DNA of 64,000 nt from Allobosea sp. LC85 (GTDB lineage Bacteria; Pseudomonadota; Alphaproteobacteria; Rhizobiales; Beijerinckiaceae): positions 62,001-126,000 of the forward strand of contig NZ_JPKG01000058.1 of assembly GCF_000735605.1 (NCBI RefSeq), in the 5' to 3' direction. Every line of letters begins with the position of its first letter. Position 1 is the first letter of the stretch. The notes beneath the pieces are model-generated. The model had not been told where the DNA came from. It saw only the letters and a list, made by a program, of their open reading frames with translations, and did not search any database. The position numbers and the translations under genes are program-made. Positions 59,275 through 64,000 of this stretch are shown one piece after another.

Positions 59275-60399
59275 TCAGTTTTCCAGGAAGAACCGGATCA
59301 TCTCGCGCGAGGCATCCGGGCCCGACGCATCCGTGTAGCTTCCCGTCCGATCCCCGCCCGACCAGGCGTGACCGGCCCCCTTGACCAGCCAGTACTCCGT
59401 GATGGCCGGACCATGTGCAGGTCCCACCAGCGTGCGGGTGACATGCCGGCCATTGACGACGGCATTCGTCATCAACTCCGCCAGTGCGTCATCGCGAGCC
59501 CGTGCCCGGGCAAACAGCGTCTCGCCGTTCGAGGGGTGAACCGTGGCATCGGCCGTGCCGTGGAAGATGATCTGCCTGGTACCGTTTGCTTTCGCCGGAG
59601 CTGTCGCTTTCGCGTTCCCCTTCATCGCCGCGAAGGCCGACATCACATCGGTTGCGGCGCCATGGGGAAGGCCGGAATGGATGCCGGCTGCCGAAAAGAC
59701 CTCGGGATAGGTCGAGGACAGCACATCGGCCATCGCGCCGCCCGCAGACAGGCCGGCGACAAACACGCGCTCGCGATCGATCCCGAATTCGGCGGCCAGT
59801 TCCTGGGCGAGCCCGGCCAGAACCGCCGGCTCCCCCGCCCCGCGCCGCTGATGACGCGGGTCGAACCAGTTCCAGCAGCCCTGGGCATTGGCCGAACCCG
59901 GCTGGTGGGGATAGGCGACGACGATGCCGAATTCGTCGGCCAGCCGGTTCATCCGGGTTCCCCGCGCAAAATCGTCGGGGTCCTGCGTGCAGCCATGCAG
60001 CATCACCACCAAAGCGAGTTCCCGCCCGGCATGATCCGCCGGTACGTAGAGCTTGTAAGCCAGTGAGCCGGCGGCGTTGCGAAAGCTGCGCGAGCGAAAG
60101 CGCCCATCCTCGTCTGCGGGGGCGGGCTGGTGACGCGCCGTGCCCGGCTGCTCGGCGAAGCGCGCCCGCTCGGTCCGAAGCGATTGCAGGATGTCGCCGA
60201 GTCCCCGCCGGGCATGAGCCTTTGACCCGGCCCTGTCCCCCTCGACGGTGCCGGGACGCTGCGGGGCTTGATCAGGGCGCCCGGCGAGCGCTTGCTGAAT
60301 GGCCGCGGTCGCGCCCGCAACATCGGCATTCCTCAGGCGTGTCATGGCTTCGCCGATGGCGGAGCGGATGTGCATGGTCATGGAGATGTGCCTTTTCAT
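59275..60399 (-). CDS. PHB depolymerase family esterase
   Basis: A 374-aa alpha/beta hydrolase. LALVVMLHGCTQDPDDFARG (oxyanion hole) is near residue 128, the nucleophile elbow FVAGLSAGGAMADVL near 215, an Asp in HGTADATVHPSNGE near 285 and the His in KGAGHAWSGG near 345. This matches the extracellular poly(3-hydroxybutyrate) depolymerase/feruloyl-esterase-like family. No signal peptide is seen; residues 1-100 are a helical extension. Start ATG 60399 overlaps the stop of the RHH regulator (ATGA), giving a two-gene operon. It may act in polyester turnover with the phasin at 42478 (inference). Confidence 0.88.
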   Translation of the reverse strand: MKRHISMTMHIRSAIGEAMTRLRNADVAGATAAIQQALAGRPDQAPQRPGTVEGDRAGSKAHARRGLGDILQSLRTERARFAEQPGTARHQPAPADEDGRFRSRSFRNAAGSLAYKLYVPADHAGRELALVVMLHGCTQDPDDFARGTRMNRLADEFGIVVAYPHQPGSANAQGCWNWFDPRHQRRGAGEPAVLAGLAQELAAEFGIDRERVFVAGLSAGGAMADVLSSTYPEVFSAAGIHSGLPHGAATDVMSAFAAMKGNAKATAPAKANGTRQIIFHGTADATVHPSNGETLFARARARDDALAELMTNAVVNGRHVTRTLVGPAHGPAITEYWLVKGAGHAWSGGDRTGSYTDASGPDASREMIRFFLEN

Positions 60400-60788
60400 G
60401 CCAGCCTGTCGGACAGGGCGGTCTTGATGTCGGGAGAGGCATGCAGCGCGCCGAGCACCGTCAGGGAGGCGATCGTCTCCCGGGCGAGCTCGGGCGAGAC
60501 GTCCGCTTCAATGACGGCAAGGCCAAGCACGCGGATTTCCAGGCGTTCGCCGGCGGCCCTGGCCGCTTCGAGATCGCGTCTTGTGAAGACGCGCAGGCCA
60601 AGTTCGAGAGAGAGCCGCGTCGTCGCCTGCGCGGCGACATCGGCATGGGTCGCAAGCTGGTTTCTGACCGCGGTGCGAATGAAGTCCGACCGGTTTGAAT
60701 AGAAGCCGTCCCTGACGAGCAGGTCGATGCGCCCGAGATCGACGAAGCCGAGATTGAGCGTGAGTTTTTCGCTATCGGGCGTCTTCAT
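60396..60788 (-). CDS. Ribbon-helix-helix (CopG/ParD-like) transcriptional regulator
   Basis: A 130-aa protein. The N-terminal 45 residues form a ribbon-helix-helix: KLTLNLGFVDLGRIDLLVRD then GFYSNRSDFIRTAVRNQL, in which the strand pairs across a dimer and 'SNRSDFIRTAVR' forms the second helix. The C-terminal 80 residues are helical and unlike known toxins. It is followed by the PHB-depolymerase gene with a 4-nt overlap. A perfect 44-bp palindrome ends 2 nt before ATG 60788, so it almost surely controls itself. A start at 60800 is also possible but would lie inside the palindrome. Confidence 0.85.
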   Translation of the reverse strand: MKTPDSEKLTLNLGFVDLGRIDLLVRDGFYSNRSDFIRTAVRNQLATHADVAAQATTRLSLELGLRVFTRRDLEAARAAGERLEIRVLGLAVIEADVSPELARETIASLTVLGALHASPDIKTALSDRLA

Positions 60789-60789
60789 T

Positions 60790-60833
60790 TTTCCATCCAT
60801 ATACCATCCATATGGATGGTATATGGATGGAAA
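60790..60833. promoter_or_regulatory. 44-bp perfect palindrome (probable RHH operator)
   Basis: Centre between 60811 and 60812; all 22 base pairs match. Each arm holds CCATCCATAT twice in tandem, so the site offers four ordered half-sites, as expected for cooperative binding by ribbon-helix-helix dimers. It overlaps the ribosome-site region of the regulator gene at 60788. Confidence 0.85.
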
Positions 60834-60977
60834 TCGCCGACGCGCAAGAGGGCGGGCCGGAATGGCCTCAGCCAGCGAGGCGCCGACATTGAACGCCAGC
60901 CCCCTATTGCCCGCCGCTCGTCCGAGTTCGGAGCCCTGCGGGCTTGCTGCGGGCATTTTCCGCTGGTCCACCATCGT

Positions 60978-61002
60978 GGAACATGGCCGTCGCCTGGCCG
61001 TT
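60978..61002 (+). promoter_or_regulatory. EcfG-type promoter for PPOX stress protein
   Basis: GGAAC at 60978-60982, 16-nt spacer, CGTT at 60999-61002. Full consensus, 26 nt before ATG 61028. Confidence 0.8.
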
Positions 61003-61027
61003 CACCCTGCAAAAGCAGGAGGATGCC

Positions 61028-61513
61028 ATGCCGACGCCAAGCGAACTGGAAGCGAAATTCTGGAAAGCCTTGAAGTCCGACATGACCGTCATGCTCGGCT
61101 TGGCCGGTACCGAGCAGGGCCATACCCGCCCGATGACGGCGCAGCTCGAGGCCGATCACGGGCCGATCTGGTTCTTCGCCTCCCGCGACACCGAGTTGGT
61201 CAAGGCGCTCGCGGGCAGCAAGCCTGCAGCCTTCAGCCTGGCCTCGAAGGGCCATGATCTGTTCGCCTCGGTCGAGGGCGATCTTTCCATCGATATGGAT
61301 CGTCAGGTCATCGACCGGCTTTGGAACAGCTTCGTCGCGGCCTGGTTCGAAGGCGGCAAGGACGATCCCAATCTCGCCCTGCTGCGCTTCGACCCGAGCA
61401 GCGCCGAGATCTGGGAAAACGCCAATAACCTGATGGCAGGGATCAAGATGCTGCTCGGGGTTAACCCCAAGGACGACTACCAGGACAAGGCTGCCAAGGT
61501 CTGGCTGGATTAG
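61028..61513 (+). CDS. Pyridoxamine 5'-phosphate oxidase-fold general stress protein
   Basis: A 161-aa split-barrel flavin-binding protein: FWKALKSDMTVMLGLAGTEQ, then TRPMTAQLEADHGPIWFFAS and GDLSIDMDRQVIDRLWNSF, ending FDPSSAEIWENANNLMAGIK. It is of the general stress protein 26 type, which binds FMN/FAD; activity is unproven. Start ATG 61028 follows AGGAGGATG. The EcfG promoter supports a stress role. Divergent from the RHH regulator. Confidence 0.9.
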   Translation: MPTPSELEAKFWKALKSDMTVMLGLAGTEQGHTRPMTAQLEADHGPIWFFASRDTELVKALAGSKPAAFSLASKGHDLFASVEGDLSIDMDRQVIDRLWNSFVAAWFEGGKDDPNLALLRFDPSSAEIWENANNLMAGIKMLLGVNPKDDYQDKAAKVWLD

Positions 61514-61686
61514 CGGGTCCTCGGCCGGCGATCGGCATCTCCGACGCCGCAGGCCGGCCCGTGGCCAGGCCCTCGCGACCGTCAGGGGCGGATGGCCCCC
61601 TGCGCCACCGGAGCGGCCTGGATTGCGCGGGTCGAAGATCGGTTCGGCGGTGGCAGCCCCGCAACCGATCCGGCCAGCCATGCTCC

Positions 61687-61750
61687 CATGCATGCTCTCT
61701 CTCATGCACGCTCTGTCTCATGTACGCTCTCTCTCATGCACGCTCTCTTG
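61687..61750. repeat. 16-bp tandem repeat (x4)
   Basis: Four 16-bp units of the form CATGCACGCTCTCTCT at 61687, 61703, 61719 and 61735, with one or two changes each. The array ends 5 nt before the stop of the minus-strand dehydrogenase gene. Confidence 0.92.
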
Positions 61751-61755
61751 GGCGG

Positions 61756-62832
61756 TCAGATATTGTCGCCCCGCAAGGCCTGGCAGACCGCCTCCGTCAC
61801 CTGCTTCGTCGTTGCATTCCCGCCGAGATCCGGTGTGTGCAGCCCGGGATCGGCGGTCACGCGCTCGACGGCCCGCATCAGCCGCGCCGCGGCGTTCGCC
61901 TCGCCGAGATGGTCCAGCATCATGGCCCCGGTCCAGAAGGTGGCGACAGGGTTGGCGATGCCCTTGCCGGTAATGTCGAAGGCCGAACCATGGATCGGCT
62001 CGAACATCGAGGGCGACTTGCGCTCCGGGTTGAGGTTGGCGGTCGGCGCGATGCCAAGCGAACCGGCGAGAGCGGCGGCGAGATCCGACAGGATATCGGC
62101 GTGGAGATTGGTCGCGACGATGGTATCGAGCGTCTCGGGCTTCAGCGTCATGCGCATCGTCATGGCGTCGACCAGCATCTTGTCCCAGGTCACGTCGGGG
62201 AATTCGCGCGCGACCTCGACGGCGATCTCGTCCCACATCACCATGCCGTGGCGCTGGGCATTCGATTTGGTGACGACGGTCAAGAGCTTGCGCGGCCGCG
62301 AGCGCGCGATCTCGAAGGCGTAGCGGATGATGCGGCTGACGCCGGCGCGCGTGAACATCGCGACATCGGTCGCAACCTCCTGCGGCAGGCCCTTGTGCAC
62401 ACGCCCGCCGACCCCGGCATATTCGCCCTCGGAGTTCTCGCGCACGATTACCCAGTCGAGCTCCGGCCCCGAGACATGGCGCAGCGGACTGACGATGCCG
62501 GGCAGGATGCGGGTCGGCCGGACATTCGCGTATTGGTCGAGCGGCTGGCAGATCGCGAGCCTGAGGCCCCAGAGCGTGACATGGTCTGGAATGTCGGGAG
62601 CACCGACCGCGCCGAAATAGATCGCATCGAAGGCCCTGAGCTGGTCGGCCCCGTCCGCCGGCATCATCACGCCATGCTTGCGGTAATAATCCGATCCCCA
62701 GTCGAAGGACTGGACCTCGACGCGGAAGCCGCCGTCCCGTTCGGCGCAGACCTCGAGCGCCTGCAACCCGGCGGCAATGACCTCGGGGCCGATCCCGTCC
62801 CCTCCGATGGCAGCGATCCGGTGTGTGCGCAT
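61756..62832 (-). CDS. Tartrate dehydrogenase/decarboxylase-like (isopropylmalate dehydrogenase family)
   Basis: A 358-aa beta-decarboxylating dehydrogenase. HRIAAIGGDGIGPEVIAAGL is the family start, IVRENSEGEYAGVGGRVHKG near residue 135 is the active-site region of the tartrate dehydrogenase branch, VTKSNAQRHG holds the catalytic Lys, and HADILSDLAAALAGSLG holds metal-binding Asp. EPIHGSAFDITGKGIANPVA binds NAD. Likely substrates are tartrate or D-malate. Start ATG 62832 fits the family; ATG 62844 is also possible. The tricarboxylate-type binding protein gene lies upstream in the same direction, separated by a repeat. Confidence 0.9.
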   Translation of the reverse strand: MRTHRIAAIGGDGIGPEVIAAGLQALEVCAERDGGFRVEVQSFDWGSDYYRKHGVMMPADGADQLRAFDAIYFGAVGAPDIPDHVTLWGLRLAICQPLDQYANVRPTRILPGIVSPLRHVSGPELDWVIVRENSEGEYAGVGGRVHKGLPQEVATDVAMFTRAGVSRIIRYAFEIARSRPRKLLTVVTKSNAQRHGMVMWDEIAVEVAREFPDVTWDKMLVDAMTMRMTLKPETLDTIVATNLHADILSDLAAALAGSLGIAPTANLNPERKSPSMFEPIHGSAFDITGKGIANPVATFWTGAMMLDHLGEANAAARLMRAVERVTADPGLHTPDLGGNATTKQVTEAVCQALRGDNI

Positions 62833-62930
62833 GGTCGTTCTCATGGTTCCTGGTTTCAACGGGTATTGCTGGCTTCAATCGACCGAGCGCAAAAAGCGCC
62901 CGGCGGCGAGCGGTCTTTTCACGAGGAGCG

Positions 62931-63005
62931 GACCGATGATCTAACCTTCTGTGGTTGCATCGGCTTTCCCGAAAACCGCATTCCACTTTTCGGGCCGATG
63001 CCCTA
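62931..63005 (+). repeat. Family A intergenic repeat, copy 13 (mostly second hairpin)
   Basis: Keeps only the right arm of hairpin 1 (CGGACCGATGATCTAAC) and all of hairpin 2 (GCATCGGC / GCCGATGC). Its right end, GATGCCCTA, supplies the TAG stop (63003-63005) of the minus-strand Bug-family gene. Confidence 0.88.
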
Positions 63006-63980
63006 GGGGACGGTGACGCCGGCATTCCTGATCACCGGCACCCATTTCTCGATCTCGCTGCGCACGAGTTCGCCAAGCGCAGCCGGACTCTGGCCCGCCT
63101 CGTCCGGCAGTTCAGCCCCAAGCTCGAGGAGGCGCTTGCGCGTCGTTTCGTCCTTGAGGGCGGCGCGTGCCGAGGCGTTGAGCTTGTCGACGATTTCCCT
63201 GGGCGTGCCCTTGGGCGCGAACATCGCGTTCCAACCGGTTGCCTGGAAGGCCGGCAGGCCCTGTTCGGCCGCGGTCGGGACGTCGGGAATGACCGACAAG
63301 CGGTTCTTCACCGCAACGACCAGGCCCTTGCCCTCCTTCGCCTGAACCGTCGGGACGATCGCGACGGTCTGGTCGCAGACATAATCGACCTGGCTGCCGA
63401 GCAGCGCATTGAGGGCCGGGCCCGAGCCGCGGAAAGGCACGTGCTGCGGCTTGACCCCGAGCAGCGAGTCCAGGAACAGGCAGGTCAGATGCGAGGTCGA
63501 GCCGACGCCGCCCGAGCCGTAATTCAGCTTGGCCGCATTGGCCTTGAGATAGGCGACAAACTCGCGGAAATCGCTGACCGGCAGGTCCTTCCTGGCGACG
63601 ACCAGCATCGGCGTCGACGCCGAGTTCATGATCGGCTCGAAATCGGTGCGCGGATCATAGGCCAGCTTGGGATAGAGACCGACGCTCGCGGCCTGCGTGC
63701 CGAGATTGCCCATCAAGAGCGTGTAACCGTCGGGGCTGGCCTTGGCGACGCGCGTCGCCCCGGTCGTGCCGCCTGCTCCGGCCAGGTTCTCGACGATCAT
63801 GGCCTGGCCGAGCGTCCGGCTCATATGCTCGGCCATGAAGCGAGCCACGATATCGGTCGTCCCGCCGGCTGCGAACGGCACGACAAGCGTGATCTGCCTG
63901 GTCGGATAGACCGGCGTTTGCGCGAAGGCGCCTGCAGCGAGGGACAAAGTCGCGGCCAGCGCGAGACAAATCCTCTTCAT
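63003..63980 (-). CDS. Bug-family (TctC-like) periplasmic substrate-binding protein
   Basis: A 325-aa protein. The signal peptide MKRICLALAATLSLAAGAFA is followed by YPTRQITLVVPFAAGGTTDI, the hallmark of Bug/TctC proteins, and later by IVENLAGAGGTTGATRVAKA and YGSGGVGSTSHL. These proteins bind carboxylates such as tricarboxylates and nicotinate for tripartite tricarboxylate transporters. No TctA/TctB membrane genes are in the window; they may lie beyond the right edge, or this is one of the many orphan Bug proteins. The ATG follows GGGAGAGGAA. It may serve the tartrate dehydrogenase next door. Confidence 0.93.
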   Translation of the reverse strand: MKRICLALAATLSLAAGAFAQTPVYPTRQITLVVPFAAGGTTDIVARFMAEHMSRTLGQAMIVENLAGAGGTTGATRVAKASPDGYTLLMGNLGTQAASVGLYPKLAYDPRTDFEPIMNSASTPMLVVARKDLPVSDFREFVAYLKANAAKLNYGSGGVGSTSHLTCLFLDSLLGVKPQHVPFRGSGPALNALLGSQVDYVCDQTVAIVPTVQAKEGKGLVVAVKNRLSVIPDVPTAAEQGLPAFQATGWNAMFAPKGTPREIVDKLNASARAALKDETTRKRLLELGAELPDEAGQSPAALGELVRSEIEKWVPVIRNAGVTVP

Positions 63981-64000
63981 CGTTCCTCTCCCGAAATTGG

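Noticed and set aside
60790-60833. Palindrome as another dispersed repeat
   Set aside because: It shares no sequence with families A or B and occurs once, directly before an RHH regulator gene, so an operator is the better explanation.

Overview
The window looks like chromosomal DNA from a GC-rich alphaproteobacterium of the Hyphomicrobiales (Rhizobiales), most like a Bosea-type soil or water organism. This is inferred from the gene families (DUF1236, DUF6894, DUF2171, DUF883, phasin, MocR regulators), alphaproteobacterial regulatory sites (EcfG-type GGAAC-N16/17-CGTT promoters and a LexA box GTTC-N7-GTTC) and an abundant two-hairpin intergenic repeat. No tRNA, rRNA, CRISPR array, transposase or complete prophage was seen.

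Layout. 1-6.6 kb: chromate transporter chrA (with the last codons of an upstream gene), a membrane-embedded spermidine-synthase-like protein, and an adenylate cyclase-TPR protein. 6.6-28 kb: many small genes that look stress related: a DUF2171/TPP-enzyme/flavodoxin operon, DUF883 plus holin-like proteins, DUF6766, an isochorismatase-like hydrolase, a triple DUF1236 protein, alanine dehydrogenase, a cupin, exonuclease III, an ABM-domain protein, a YflT-like stress protein, a siderophore-interacting-type flavoprotein, a methyltransferase, a two-gene operon under a LexA box, an NTF2-like protein and an MBL-fold hydrolase. 27-29.5 kb: one RDD-rhomboid-TPR fusion. 29.7-41.1 kb: a compact catabolic locus with a Pot-type ABC transporter, an FAD amine oxidase, an aldehyde dehydrogenase, an enolase-superfamily enzyme, a divergent MocR regulator and a GMC oxidoreductase. 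Related putative operator sequences stand in front of each of its transcription units. 41-56.9 kb: sparse small genes with many decayed fragments (LuxR HTH, methyltransferase, DUF6894 and a small membrane protein), plus a phasin, a LuxR regulator, an FAD/Rieske oxidoreductase, a second DUF1236 protein, an HD hydrolase, a DUF900 lipoprotein hydrolase and small lipoproteins. 57-64 kb: an arylsulfatase, an RHH regulator-PHB depolymerase operon behind a 44-bp perfect palindrome, a PPOX stress protein, a tartrate dehydrogenase-like enzyme and a Bug-family binding protein.

How it fits together. At least eight transcription units across the accessory parts carry good EcfG-type promoters 26-46 nt upstream of their starts, so much of the window looks like general-stress-response regulon. 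The intergenic repeat (13 loci) usually lies against gene 3' ends and in seven cases supplies the stop codon itself, so it probably also acts as a transcription terminator. A second striking habit is the recurrence of 15-17 bp tandem duplications at many unrelated spots.
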